Shown piece after piece: positions 15,502 to 25,130 of a stretch of 64,000 nucleotides of DNA. Source of the DNA: Nocardioides sp. LHD-245 (GTDB taxonomy: Bacteria; Actinomycetota; Actinomycetes; Propionibacteriales; Nocardioidaceae). The DNA lies in NCBI RefSeq assembly GCF_030929495.1, contig NZ_JAVFWN010000016.1:1-64000 (forward strand), written 5' to 3'. The notes under the pieces were generated by a model that saw only the letters and a list, made by a program, of their open reading frames with translations, did no database searches and was not told where the DNA came from. Position numbers and translations under genes: made by a program. How positions within the stretch are numbered: position 1 is the first letter of the stretch; each line of letters opens with the position of its first letter.

Positions 15502-18137
15502 TCGCCCGTGACGTCCGCGCAGCCGGCGAGCGCGTCACCCGGCACCGTGCCGGTGCCGGCGAGCGCGTCAGCGGCGCGGGCGCGGCCCAGGTTCCACTCC
15601 AGCCAGTCGTCGTCGGCGGCGGTCCGGCCGGCCAGCGCGCACGCCCGGTCGCGGCCGGTGCGCTCGGCGAGCGCGGGGATCGCGTCGTCGGAGAGGTCGC
15701 GCAGGTAGGTCCAGTCGACGCGGCCGGTGTCGTCGTACCGCGTCAGGTTGTGCCGCGCGATCCACGCGTCCGGGTTGACGACGGCGAGTCCGAGGAGGCC
15801 GACGGCGCCGCTGAGGAGGGCGAAGCGCGGCAGCCACGCGCCGCGCAGGCGGATCCCGCTGACGACGACGGCGAGGACCAGCACGCCCAGCCAGCCCTCG
15901 AAGACGTCGACGAGGAGGCGGAGCCGGGTGAAGCCGTAGGCGTCCTGGTAGAGGTCCATCCGGTAGAGGGCGGACGCGACGACGACGAGGGTCTCGACGC
16001 ACAGCGCGCCGAGCGCGACCCGGAGCCAGAGCCGGTCGGACGCGGTCTCCCGGGGAGCCTTGCGGGCCGCGACGGCGATCACCAGCAGGGTGAGGACGGT
16101 GGCGACGGTCAGCTGGGCGAAGCCTTGGTGGACGTACTCCGCGTAGGTCAGCCCCGTCGTGCGGCGCAGGTAGTCGTGCCCGCCGAAGACCACCGTCGCC
16201 TGCGCGGCGAGGAAGACCGCGAACATGCCGACCACGACGAGCACCGGCGCGAGCCACTCGTAGCGCCGCGCGACGCCGCGGGCGCCCGGGACGTCGCGGT
16301 CGACCCGCGGCGGGTTCAGGGCGAGGTACGCCGCCGCGAGCACCGTGCCGCCGACGGCCACCGTCACGAACCCGCGCAGCACGAAGGTATCGATCGTCAG
16401 GTCGGGCAGCAGCGCGTCGACCCACTCGGCGACCAGCGCGTCGGCCGACGCGAACAGGGCACCGAAGACGACCAGCCCCAGCACCGACCAGAGGGCGGTC
16501 CGCAGCGCTGCGGCACCGTGCCCGACCACCGGCAGGGCGGCGATGGTGCGGCCCAGCCAGGGCATCCCGCGCAGTCCGGCGACCGGCCACATCAGCCCGG
16601 ACAGCACGAACCCGCCGAGACCACGGCCGCCGGTGACCCCGCAGACGCACAGGGCGGCACCGGCGAACAGGCAGAGCACGACCACCCACTCGGCATCGCG
16701 GAGGACGGCCGTCGCGGCCAGCAGCACACACAGTCCCGCGCAGGTGAGCGTGAACGCCGTGTCTCTCGTGGGGCCAAGGCGGCCGCGGGTCGCCGACAGC
16801 ACGACCGCCCCTGCGGCGAGCAGGACCAGGAAGGTGCCGATGCCGAGGGCGCGCTCGGGCAGCACCAGCCCGCCGAGCAGTCCGGTGCCGAGGGCGCCCA
16901 GCAGCAGGCCGGTGCGGGCGGGGACGCCGCGCTCGGGCCAGAAGCCGCCGAGGAGGTCGTCGGTGATCGACGGCGCCGGCACCGGGGCGGGGGGCGCGGG
17001 CGGTGGGGTGGTGGGGACGGACACGGGTGCCTCCGGGACGGGTACGGCGGCCGGGCGGGCCGCGGGGTCGAGCGGCAGGTCGACGCGGACCCGGGCGCCG
17101 ATCCCGCCGGCGGGCGGGTCGAGGAAGCCGATGGTGCCGCCGTGCAGGTCGGTGACCCACCGGGCGATGGCGAGCCCGAGACCGGTGCCTCCGGTGTCGG
17201 TCCCGGCGCCGTCGTCGCCGCGGCCGCCGATCCCGCGCAGCGTGCCGAAGGCCTCGAACACCCGCTCCCGCGCGTCGGCGGGGATGCCGGGGCCGTCGTC
17301 GCGGACCTCGAGGAGGTACCGGTCGTTCTGGCGCGCCGCCGTCACCACCACGGTGCCCCCGGACGGGCTGTGCCGCGAGGCGTTGTCGAGCAGGTTGGCG
17401 ACCAGCTGGTGCAGCCGGGCCGGGTCCGCGGTCACCACCAGGCCGGCCGGGGCGACGCGGACGTCGTACTCGACGTCGCGGCCGAGGACGGCGACCTCGG
17501 CCACGCACCGGTCGAGCAGCTCGGCGACCCGGACGGGCCGGGGCGAGAGCGGGGCCCGGCCGGCGTCGACCCGGGCCAGGTCGAGCAGGTCCTCGACCAG
17601 GCCGCTCATCCGCTCGGCCTGGGCGAGCGCGGTCGCGAGCACGGCGGGGTCGTCCGGCACGACACCGTCCACGACGTTCTCCAGGACGGCGCGCAGGCCG
17701 GCGAGCGGCGTCCGCAGCTCGTGGCTGACGTTGGCGACCAGCTCGCGCCGCTGCCGGTCGACGCCGGCGAGATCGTGGGCCATCGTGTTGAAGGCCCGGG
17801 CCAGCTCGCCGACCTCGTCACGCGCGGTGTCGGACACCCGGACGGCGTAGTCGCCGGTGGCCATCCGCCGCGCGGCGGCGGTCATCTGCCGCAACGGCGA
17901 GGTCATGCCGACGGCGAGCAGCTGGGTCAACGCGAGAGCGAGGCCGAGCGTGACCGGGATGGTCAGCCAGGCGGGGACGCCGCCGGCGCGGCCGAGGGTG
18001 GCGACCAGCGCCGCGAGGGTCGCGCTCGCCGCGACCAGCAGGCCGAGCTTGACCTTGATCGAGCGGACGCCGACCAGCGGCTGAGGCGCTGGCCCGGTCC
18101 GCCCGGTCTGGCCGGTCCGCCCGGTCTGGCCGGTCAC
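15498..18137 (-). CDS. Histidine kinase fused to a DUF4153/4173-like membrane domain
   Basis: An unusual two-part protein of 879 residues. Residues 1-350 are a sensor kinase: two membrane helices, a HAMP linker, the phospho-acceptor His139 in VSHELRTP, then an ATPase domain (NLLDNA, DDGPGIP, GGTGLGLA). A Pro-rich linker (about 360-385) leads to a membrane domain with roughly ten to twelve hydrophobic segments that resembles stand-alone DUF4153/DUF4173 proteins, ending in an extracytoplasmic or cytoplasmic tail with Cys. The reading frame is open throughout, so this is a real fusion. The N-terminus has a short GQTGRT repeat. The GTG start overlaps the regulator stop (GTGA). The DUF part may be the sensor or the controlled activity. 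Confidence 0.85.
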   Translation of the reverse strand: MTGQTGRTGQTGRTGPAPQPLVGVRSIKVKLGLLVAASATLAALVATLGRAGGVPAWLTIPVTLGLALALTQLLAVGMTSPLRQMTAAARRMATGDYAVRVSDTARDEVGELARAFNTMAHDLAGVDRQRRELVANVSHELRTPLAGLRAVLENVVDGVVPDDPAVLATALAQAERMSGLVEDLLDLARVDAGRAPLSPRPVRVAELLDRCVAEVAVLGRDVEYDVRVAPAGLVVTADPARLHQLVANLLDNASRHSPSGGTVVVTAARQNDRYLLEVRDDGPGIPADARERVFEAFGTLRGIGGRGDDGAGTDTGGTGLGLAIARWVTDLHGGTIGFLDPPAGGIGARVRVDLPLDPAARPAAVPVPEAPVSVPTTPPPAPPAPVPAPSITDDLLGGFWPERGVPARTGLLLGALGTGLLGGLVLPERALGIGTFLVLLAAGAVVLSATRGRLGPTRDTAFTLTCAGLCVLLAATAVLRDAEWVVVLCLFAGAALCVCGVTGGRGLGGFVLSGLMWPVAGLRGMPWLGRTIAALPVVGHGAAALRTALWSVLGLVVFGALFASADALVAEWVDALLPDLTIDTFVLRGFVTVAVGGTVLAAAYLALNPPRVDRDVPGARGVARRYEWLAPVLVVVGMFAVFLAAQATVVFGGHDYLRRTTGLTYAEYVHQGFAQLTVATVLTLLVIAVAARKAPRETASDRLWLRVALGALCVETLVVVASALYRMDLYQDAYGFTRLRLLVDVFEGWLGVLVLAVVVSGIRLRGAWLPRFALLSGAVGLLGLAVVNPDAWIARHNLTRYDDTGRVDWTYLRDLSDDAIPALAERTGRDRACALAGRTAADDDWLEWNLGRARAADALAGTGTVPGDALAGCADVTGD

Positions 18138-18829
18138 CGGCCCGGCACCTCGAGCGCGTAGCCGACGCCGTGAGCGGTGCGCACCAGGTCCGCGCCCACC
18201 TTCGCCCGCAGGCCCTTCACGTGACTGTCGACGGTGCGGGTCCCCGTCGCGCCGTCCCAGCCCCAGACCTCGGCGAGCAGCTTCTCGCGGGTGACGACCG
18301 CGCCCGGGGTGGCGGCGAGACACAGCAGCAGGTCGAACTCCGTCGGCGTCAGCCGCACCTCCTCCTCGCCCCGCCACACCCGGCGAGCCGGGCCGTCGAC
18401 CCGCAGGTCGCCGAGCTCCAGCGCCCGGCGCCCGGCGAGCTCCGCCGCCCGGTCGACGCGGCGCAGCAGGGCGGACACGCGAGCGACCAGCTCGCGCATC
18501 CGGAACGGCTTGGTCAGGTAGTCGTCGGCGCCGACCCCCAGGCCGACCAGGACGTCGGCCTCCTCCGCGCGGGCGGTGAGCATGAGCACCGGCACCGGCC
18601 GATCGGCCTGGATCCGCCGGCACACCTCGTGGCCGTCGTACCCGGGCAGCATGACGTCGAGCAGCACCAGGTCCGGCGTGTGCTCGGCATGCGCCGCGAC
18701 CGCGCCCGGCCCGTCGAACGCCCGGACGACGTCGTACCCCTCGGCCTGCAGGCGGTCGGCGACCGCCTGGTTGATGACCGGGTCGTCCTCGACGACGAGG
18801 ACCCGACGGTGCACGCGCTGCGCTGCCAT
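18134..18829 (-). CDS. OmpR/PhoB-type response regulator
   Basis: A 231-residue regulator with a receiver domain (acidic pair E14/D15-D16, phospho-Asp58 in LLDVMLPG, Lys107 in LTKPFR) and a winged-helix DNA-binding domain at about 135-228 (LTPTEFDLL, HVKGLRAKVG). It overlaps the kinase by 4 bases and is its evident partner. The target genes are unknown. Confidence 0.93.
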   Translation of the reverse strand: MAAQRVHRRVLVVEDDPVINQAVADRLQAEGYDVVRAFDGPGAVAAHAEHTPDLVLLDVMLPGYDGHEVCRRIQADRPVPVLMLTARAEEADVLVGLGVGADDYLTKPFRMRELVARVSALLRRVDRAAELAGRRALELGDLRVDGPARRVWRGEEEVRLTPTEFDLLLCLAATPGAVVTREKLLAEVWGWDGATGTRTVDSHVKGLRAKVGADLVRTAHGVGYALEVPGR

Positions 18830-18903
18830 GTCCTGAGGCTACGAGCGGGAGGCGCCGAAAGCCGGGGACGACGTGTGCAGGTTCTGTGCAGATCACCGGC
18901 GTG

Positions 18904-18947
18904 ACGTCATACGTTCTGTGGGCTAGAGCCCACCGAACGTATGACGT
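18904..18947. terminator. Long near-perfect hairpin
   Basis: Two 20-base arms, 18904-18923 and 18928-18947, pair with a single T/C mismatch around a TAGA loop (inner stem GTGGGC/GCCCAC, outer stem ACGTCATACGTTC and complement). There is no T tract. It lies after the MFS stop and before the response regulator on the same strand, so an intrinsic-type terminator or a two-sided operator is possible. Confidence 0.5.
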
Positions 18948-18963
18948 TGCGGCGCTACCCGGG

Positions 18964-20202
18964 TCAACCGCGGGCGGCCAGCTCGTCCTCGACGTAGCGG
19001 TCGCGCGTGGCGTAGAGACCGCAGAGGTAGAGCGGCACGCAGAGCGCGAGGAGAACGAGGATCGACACGGTCCAGGTCCCCGTCGCCGCGTGCAGCACGC
19101 CGACGCCGAACGGGCCGACCGCGGCGATCAGGTAGCCCGTGGATTGGGTGAAGCCGGAGAGCGCGGCGGTCCCCTCGGAGGTGCGGCTGCGCAGGCCGAT
19201 CAGCGTGAGCACGAGCGGGAAGGTGCTGCAGCCGACGCCGATGGTGAGCGCCCACAGCCAGCCGAGCGGACGCGGATCCGCCAGGAAGCCGAGGTAGCCG
19301 ATCGGGTAGCAGGCGATGAGCGCCGTGAGCAGCCAGCGCTGGTCACGGAGACGCCCAGCGAGGATCGGGATGAGCAGCGACAGCGGGATGCTCGCACCGG
19401 TGGCGACGCCGAGCAGGACTCCTGCGGTCTCCGCGGAGTAGCCCGCGTCGCGACACATCTGCGCGAACCAGCCGAAGACGGCGTACGCCTGCAGGGACTG
19501 GAGGCCGAACGCGACGGCCATCGCCCACCCGAGCCGGGTGCGGGCGATCGCGGTGATGCCGAGGGACCGGGTACGGCGGCCCTCGTGGAGGTCGTGTCCG
19601 ATCAGCCCGATCCACGGCAGGATGGCGATGGCGGCGGTCACCGCCCAGGCGCCGAGTCCGCGCGCGTAGTCGACGTCGCCCTCGGCGCCGGCGATCGGCA
19701 CGCTGAGTGCCGACGAGAGCGTGAGGCCGATCGCCATCGATGTCGTGTAGACCGCGGTGAGCACGCCGACGTGACCGGGGAAGTGCAGCTTGACCAGCGA
19801 GGGCATCAGCACGTTGGCTGCCGCGGCGCCGGCCAGGGCCGCGAAGGACAGCACCAAGAAGAGCCAACCCTGGTGGACCTGGCCGCGCCACCACAGACAG
19901 CCCGCCAGCAGGACCAGCCCCAGCAGCGCGACCCGGTGCACTCCCAGCCAGGAGGCGAGCCGTGGCGCGGCACCGCCGACGAGCGCGAAGCAGAGGACGG
20001 GCAGCGTGGTGAGCAGGCCCGCCTCGAAGTCCCCGAGCGGTACGCCGGCGCGGATCTCCTCCAGCAGCGGCCCGACGCTCGTGGCCGCTGGTCGCAGGTT
20101 GAACGCGAGCACCACGATCCCGAGGACGACCAGGAGGCGCTGGAGGCGGGTGTCCCGGACGGCGTCGGTGGTGGCGGGGGCGGTCACGGGGTCATGTAAC
20201 AC
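18964..20202 (-). CDS. MFS transporter, CynX/NimT family
   Basis: A 12-helix major-facilitator protein of 412 residues. The first helix carries the CynX-type sequence NLRPAATSVGPLL, and later helices repeat the MFS half-pattern. Characterised relatives handle cyanate or 2-nitroimidazole, but substrates are generally not predictable. The ATG at 20202 has no obvious ribosome site; a GTG five codons in is an alternative. It reads toward the hairpin at 18904-18947 and probably forms its own unit. Confidence 0.88.
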   Translation of the reverse strand: MLHDPVTAPATTDAVRDTRLQRLLVVLGIVVLAFNLRPAATSVGPLLEEIRAGVPLGDFEAGLLTTLPVLCFALVGGAAPRLASWLGVHRVALLGLVLLAGCLWWRGQVHQGWLFLVLSFAALAGAAAANVLMPSLVKLHFPGHVGVLTAVYTTSMAIGLTLSSALSVPIAGAEGDVDYARGLGAWAVTAAIAILPWIGLIGHDLHEGRRTRSLGITAIARTRLGWAMAVAFGLQSLQAYAVFGWFAQMCRDAGYSAETAGVLLGVATGASIPLSLLIPILAGRLRDQRWLLTALIACYPIGYLGFLADPRPLGWLWALTIGVGCSTFPLVLTLIGLRSRTSEGTAALSGFTQSTGYLIAAVGPFGVGVLHAATGTWTVSILVLLALCVPLYLCGLYATRDRYVEDELAARG

Positions 20203-20245
20203 GGCCCGGCCGGCGGGGATTCCGGCGGGCTCCGTCGGGGGCGGC

Positions 20246-21445
20246 TCAACGGTAGGTGACCCGCCGGACCAGCACCTCGAACGGACCCCGCCGATCCCGC
20301 CGCGCCAGCAGGTCCGCCAGGACGACCGATCCGGCCCAGGTGGCGATCGCGAGCAGCGCTGTGCCGGTCACGCTCAGGGTGCCCGCGAGGCCGAGCAGGT
20401 ACGGCGTGAACACCACCGTCCACACCACCGACTGGAGGAGGTAGCAGGTCATGGACCGCTGCCCGGTCGCCGCGAGCGCGTCGATCACCCGGCCGCGGCG
20501 CCCCTCGACCAGGGCCTCCAGGGGACGGGCGGCCAGGGTGACCAGCGCGGCGTAGCCCAGCCCGCCGAGGACGCCCGCCGCGTCGTGCAGCGGTCCGATC
20601 AGCTCGAGCACGGCCGGCGACGGGACCGACGTGACACCCGCCAGCATCAGCGCGACCGGCTGGGCGCCGAGCACCGCCCCGGTGATGCCGGCCGCCGCGA
20701 CCACCACGAGCAGCCCGCGGTAGCGCTCGGGCCGCTCCAGCACCCGGCGGCGCCCGGCCCACAGGCCGAGGAGGTACGGGCCGGCGAAGCCGATCGGACC
20801 GAACAGCGCGATGAAGGTCACCACCACCGGCCGCTCGGCCAGCTGGGTCGCGAGATCCGGCGGCAGCATCGCCACGTCCGGCGGGTCGGTGCTGACCGAC
20901 GAGGAGTTCGCCGCCGGCAGCGCGTTGAGGACGAGGAAGAAGCCGGCCACCACCAGCAGCCAGCGGTCCGACCAGCGCACGGCGAAGGCGCCCACGAGCA
21001 GCAGCACGCCGTACATCGCGAGGATGTCGCCGACGTAGAAGAGCATCCCGTCGACCACGCCGACGCCGATCAGTACGGCGCTGCGCCGCCACAGCAGGCG
21101 GCGCACCCCTCGGGGAGGCACATCCGCCGCCTGCTGCCGCCGCACGATGTGCGCGACGCCGTACCCGAACAGGAAGCCGAACATCGGGAACGCCCGGCCG
21201 TCGACGAAGGTCGCGATCACCCAGGTCACCGCGGAGTCGAGCGCCGATCCGTCCATCGGGAAGCCACCGCGGATCGACGCGCCGGCGGACGTGCCGGTCA
21301 GGAAGTAGTGGGTGTTGGCGAGCGCGATGAACAGCAGCATGCAGCCCCGCGCCAGGTCCGGCCCGAGTGCCCGCGCCGAGAGCGCGACGGGACCTTCGCT
21401 GGTGATGCTCACCGGGCCAGTCAATCCGGGCGCCGGCGCCGGCAC
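20246..21445 (-). CDS. DUF418 membrane protein (YeiB-like)
   Basis: A polytopic protein of up to 399 residues with about eight to ten hydrophobic segments. Family traits are the early LARGCMLLFIALANTH, the FGFLFGYG box, and the C-terminal QRSMTCYLLQSVV characteristic of DUF418. Function is unknown for the family, which is thought to transport or modify envelope material. The start is uncertain: the ATG at 21445 or a GTG at 21412 (VSITSEG) are both possible, neither with a clear ribosome site. The gene ends 43 bases before the CynX-type transporter. Confidence 0.82.
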   Translation of the reverse strand: MPAPAPGLTGPVSITSEGPVALSARALGPDLARGCMLLFIALANTHYFLTGTSAGASIRGGFPMDGSALDSAVTWVIATFVDGRAFPMFGFLFGYGVAHIVRRQQAADVPPRGVRRLLWRRSAVLIGVGVVDGMLFYVGDILAMYGVLLLVGAFAVRWSDRWLLVVAGFFLVLNALPAANSSSVSTDPPDVAMLPPDLATQLAERPVVVTFIALFGPIGFAGPYLLGLWAGRRRVLERPERYRGLLVVVAAAGITGAVLGAQPVALMLAGVTSVPSPAVLELIGPLHDAAGVLGGLGYAALVTLAARPLEALVEGRRGRVIDALAATGQRSMTCYLLQSVVWTVVFTPYLLGLAGTLSVTGTALLAIATWAGSVVLADLLARRDRRGPFEVLVRRVTYR

Positions 21446-21520
21446 ATCGGACCGCGGTCGCCGGCACCCCCTACTTCGGTCGGATCCCGGCCGCGCCCGA
21501 GTCGACCGCCCGGCGGCGCG

Positions 21521-23077
21521 CTATTCCCGGCCGGCCGGCAGCTCGCGGAGCATCCGCCGCATGATCTTGCCGCTCGACGTCTGCGGCAGGGCGGGGACGA
21601 AGACCACCGAGCGCGGCGTCTTGTACGCCGCCAGCTCGGCCCGGGCACAGGCGACCAGCTCCTCCTCCGTGGCCCGGTGCCCCTCACGAAGCACGACATA
21701 GGCCCGGGCGACCTCGCCCCTGACCTCGTCCGGGACCGGTCCGACGGCGACCAGGGCGACGGCCGGGTGTCCGGACAGCACCCGTTCGATCTCGGCCGGG
21801 TAGACGTTGTAGCCGCCGGAGACGATCAGGTCGCGACAGCGATCGACCACCCACAGGTGGCCGTCCGCGTCGCGGCGGACCAGGTCGCCGGTGCGCAGCC
21901 ACCCGTCGGCGAGCACCTCCGCGGTGGCGTCGGGGCGGCCGAAGTACCCGGTCATCACCAACGGTCCGCGCATCCACAGCTCGCCCGGCCGGTCGACGGC
22001 GGCCTCGACCTCCGGTCGGTCGAGGTCGGCGACCCGCGCCTCCATGCCCGGGAGCGGCCGGCCGATCGAGCCGTGGACCCGCTCGGTCCCGACCGGGTGC
22101 GTGGTGCCCAGGCCGGAGAGCTCGGTCATCCCCCACAGCTCGATGAGCGGCGCACCGCTGGTCCGCTCCCAGGCGGTCATCGTGGAGACCGCCATGGTCT
22201 GCCCACCGACGGTGCAGCGGGTCAGGGTGGCGAGGTCGGCCGGGTCGAGGGAAGGCTCGGCGAGCATCATGGCGTACATCGCGGGGACGCCCTCGAAGAC
22301 CGTCGCATGGTGCCGGGCGGCGAGGTCCATCGCGGCGCGAGCGGCGAACCTGCTCATCAGCACGACGGTTCCACCGACGCCGAGGGTGCCGTTGAGGACC
22401 ACGCTGCCGTAGACGTGCGGCGCGGGCAGCGCCGTGACCACGACGTCCGCGTCGGTCTTGCCGTGCGCGTCGGCACTGAGCCGCCAGTTGAGCAGGACGG
22501 CCCGCTGCGACTGGACGGCGCCCTTCGGGTGCCCGGTGGTGCCGGAGGTGTAGCCGATCACTGCCGGGTCCTCGGGCCCGAGCGCAACCGGCGACGCGGC
22601 GTGGCCGGCGGACACGACATCGTCGAGGGCGACGATCTCGACGCCCTCCGCGCCGGCGCCCGGCGACAGCTCGTCGAGGACGACGACCGCCCACAGCCGG
22701 CTCAGCACCCCGTCGTCGAGGGCGGCCAGCACCGCGGCGGTGGTGCACAGGATCCGGGCACCGCAGTCGTCGAGGACGTAGGCCAGCTCGCTGGTCGTGA
22801 GCATGGCGTTGACCGGGTTGACGACGGCGCCCCCGCGCAGGATGCCGTGGTAGGCCTGCACCCAGGCAGCGCTGTTGGGCGCGTAGAGCGTCACCCGGTC
22901 GCCGGGGCGCACGCCGTGCGCCTGGAGCCAGCCGGCGACCCGGTCCACCCGCTCGGCCAGGTCGGCGTAGCCGAACGATCGGCCGTCGTGGACGAGCGCC
23001 ACCGCGTCGGGGTACGCGCAGGCGACCGTGGCGAGCAGGTCTCCCGGCAGCGCGGGGGCTGCGGGCGCGGCCCTCAT
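21521..23077 (-). CDS. Class I adenylate-forming acyl-CoA/aryl-CoA ligase
   Basis: An AMP-forming ligase of 518 residues that activates a carboxylic acid as a CoA thioester. It has the P-loop-like YTSGTTGHPKGA, the A5 motif LWGMTE, GWLRTGDL and the C-terminal SSGKIMRR with the catalytic lysine. The start ATG overlaps the saccharopine-dehydrogenase-like stop (ATGA). It is the last gene of the apparent 13-kb TetR-linked operon, where it would prepare an acid product for beta-oxidation-type breakdown. Substrate chain type cannot be decided by eye. Confidence 0.9.
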   Translation of the reverse strand: MRAAPAAPALPGDLLATVACAYPDAVALVHDGRSFGYADLAERVDRVAGWLQAHGVRPGDRVTLYAPNSAAWVQAYHGILRGGAVVNPVNAMLTTSELAYVLDDCGARILCTTAAVLAALDDGVLSRLWAVVVLDELSPGAGAEGVEIVALDDVVSAGHAASPVALGPEDPAVIGYTSGTTGHPKGAVQSQRAVLLNWRLSADAHGKTDADVVVTALPAPHVYGSVVLNGTLGVGGTVVLMSRFAARAAMDLAARHHATVFEGVPAMYAMMLAEPSLDPADLATLTRCTVGGQTMAVSTMTAWERTSGAPLIELWGMTELSGLGTTHPVGTERVHGSIGRPLPGMEARVADLDRPEVEAAVDRPGELWMRGPLVMTGYFGRPDATAEVLADGWLRTGDLVRRDADGHLWVVDRCRDLIVSGGYNVYPAEIERVLSGHPAVALVAVGPVPDEVRGEVARAYVVLREGHRATEEELVACARAELAAYKTPRSVVFVPALPQTSSGKIMRRMLRELPAGRE

Positions 23078-24312
23078 CGTGGCGTCCGCTCCTCGAGTCC
23101 CCACGGCGAGTCGTAGCCGTCGGGCGCGGCCAGCAGCTCCAGGAAGGGCACCGGGTCGAACGCCTCGGGCCCGAGGACGCCGGCACCCTTCCAGGCGCCG
23201 GTCGCCAGCAGCTCGAGCGCTACCACCGGGTTGACCGCGGTCTGCCACACGACGCACTGCGTCCCGTAGCGCTCCATGCTCCACGCGTTGTCGACGACGT
23301 GGTGGAGATAGACCTCGCGCGGCCCGCCGTCGCGACCGGTGCCGGTGACCCACAGTCCGGCGCAGGTGGCGCCGGTCATCGCCGAACCGAGCCGCGCGGG
23401 GTCCGGCAGGCAGGCGGCGACGACATCACGCGGCGAGACCTCGACGTCGCCGACCCGCACCTTGTCGGTGCGGTCGAGGCCGAGCTTGTGCAGGACACGG
23501 AGTACCTCGATGAACTCCTCGCCCAGGCCGTACTTGAAGGTCACCCGCTCGGCCTCGACCCACCGGGGCATGAGCACGACCTCCTCGTGCTCCACGTTGA
23601 CGCACTCCACCGGCCCGATGCCGCCGGGGAAGTCGAAGACCTCCGGCTCGGAGAAGGGCTCGGTGGTGAACCAGCCCCGCTCCCGCTCCCACACCAGCGG
23701 CGGGTTGAGACACTCCTCGATCGTCGTCCAGACCGAGAAGGAGGGGGCGAACCCGTGACCCGCGACCTGCAGGTTCGAGCCGTCGCGGGTGCCGAGCTCG
23801 TCGATCGCCGAGAACAGCTGGTCCGCGGCGTAGCGCGCGAAGACGTCGGAGAGCCCCGGCTCCACCCCGATGCCGACCAGCGCGAGACGTCCGGCGTCCT
23901 CCCACTGCGCCGCGCGGGCGAACTGGTGGTCGCCGAGCATCACGCCGCACTTCTCGTAGGGCTGCTCGGGGTGCGGCGAGGAGAGGCTCATCGCCATGTC
24001 GAGGTAGTCGGCGCCGGCCTCGAACGCAGCGTCGAAGATCGACTCGACGAAGCGCGGGTCGACGGCGTTGAGCACATGGGTGACCTGGTGCTCTCGGATC
24101 GCGGCGACCAGGGCGGCCCGGTCGGCGGCGTCGAGCCGGATCGCCCGGAGCCGGCTGTCGGGCTCGGCGCCGGACCGGCAATTCGCCACGGTGGCGCGGG
24201 CGCGGGCCTCGTCATGGTCGGCGACCACGAGGGCCTCGAAGAAGTCGCGGGTCGTGGCGATGCGCACGAAGGCGTCACCGACACCGCCGGCGCCGATCAG
24301 GAGGACTCGCAT
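23074..24312 (-). CDS. Saccharopine-dehydrogenase-like oxidoreductase
   Basis: A 412-residue protein with an N-terminal Rossmann fold (LLIGAGGVGDAF at about 4-15, acidic VVADHD after strand 2) and the central SYLDMA-type and GVEPGLSDVFA segments of saccharopine/carboxynorspermidine dehydrogenases. These enzymes make or break secondary amines that link an amino group to a keto acid. It overlaps the upstream ABC ATPase by 16 bases and the ligase by 4. In this operon it may split an imported N-substituted amino acid; this is inference. Confidence 0.85.
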   Translation of the reverse strand: MRVLLIGAGGVGDAFVRIATTRDFFEALVVADHDEARARATVANCRSGAEPDSRLRAIRLDAADRAALVAAIREHQVTHVLNAVDPRFVESIFDAAFEAGADYLDMAMSLSSPHPEQPYEKCGVMLGDHQFARAAQWEDAGRLALVGIGVEPGLSDVFARYAADQLFSAIDELGTRDGSNLQVAGHGFAPSFSVWTTIEECLNPPLVWERERGWFTTEPFSEPEVFDFPGGIGPVECVNVEHEEVVLMPRWVEAERVTFKYGLGEEFIEVLRVLHKLGLDRTDKVRVGDVEVSPRDVVAACLPDPARLGSAMTGATCAGLWVTGTGRDGGPREVYLHHVVDNAWSMERYGTQCVVWQTAVNPVVALELLATGAWKGAGVLGPEAFDPVPFLELLAAPDGYDSPWGLEERTPR

Positions 24313-25130
24313 GGAGGGGTGTTCCTTTCAACCTGGTGGGGTACGGCGCCCGGGCGGGCGCCGTCGGACCGCGGCGGCACGGCCGCCCGCAGTCGCTGCG
24401 TGTAGGGCGCCGCGGGCCGGTCCAGGACCTGCGCGACCGGTCCCTGCTCGACGACGTCGCCGGCCCTCATCACCAGCACCCGGTCGGCGACCTGGCGCAC
24501 GACAGCGAGGTCGTGGGTGATGAACAGGTAGGCCGTGTCGGTGGCGGCGCGCACGTCGGCGAGCAGGTTGACCACCTGCGCCTGGATCGAGACGTCCAGC
24601 GCGGAGACCGCCTCGTCCAGGACGATCACCGGCGGTCGCGGCGCCAGCGCCCGGGCGATGGCGACCCGCTGGCGCTGGCCGCCGGAGAGCTCGGCGGGTC
24701 GGCTCTCCAGCTGCCGAGCGCTGAGGCCGACCGCCTCGCCGAGCTCCCGCACCCGGGCCGTCCGCTCGGCGCGGTCGCGTACGCCGTGCAGCGCGAGCAC
24801 CTCGGCCAGCGCGTCGCCGGGCGACTGCCGCGGGTCGAGCGAGGCATAGGGGTCCTGGAAGACCATCTGGAGCAGCCGGGCCCGGTGCAGCCGGTCCCGG
24901 CGGCGGCGGGCGGGCCGGCTGACGTCGTGACCGTCGAGGACCACACGTCCGGCCGTCGGTGCGAGCAGGCCGGCGATCATCCGGGCGGTGGTCGACTTGC
25001 CCGACCCGGACTCGCCGACGATCGCGAGGCACTCGCCGCGGTCGAGGTGGAGGTCGAGCCCGGCCACCGCGACCGTCCCGGAGCCGCGGGGGCCGGGGAA
25101 CTCCTTGCGCAGCCCGGAGACGGTCAGCAT
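24297..25130 (-). CDS. ABC importer ATPase, OppF/DppF type
   Basis: A 277-residue ATPase with Walker A GESGSGKST at 39-47, a Q-loop (MVFQDP), the LSGGQRQRVAIARAL signature, Walker B VIVLDEAVSALD and the H-loop FITHDL. The C-terminal extension typical of the Opp group (VEQGPVAQVLDRPAAPYTQRL) is present. It pairs with the ATPase encoded upstream to drive a peptide/nickel-type importer made of the next five genes. Confidence 0.93.
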   Translation of the reverse strand: MLTVSGLRKEFPGPRGSGTVAVAGLDLHLDRGECLAIVGESGSGKSTTARMIAGLLAPTAGRVVLDGHDVSRPARRRRDRLHRARLLQMVFQDPYASLDPRQSPGDALAEVLALHGVRDRAERTARVRELGEAVGLSARQLESRPAELSGGQRQRVAIARALAPRPPVIVLDEAVSALDVSIQAQVVNLLADVRAATDTAYLFITHDLAVVRQVADRVLVMRAGDVVEQGPVAQVLDRPAAPYTQRLRAAVPPRSDGARPGAVPHQVERNTPPCESS

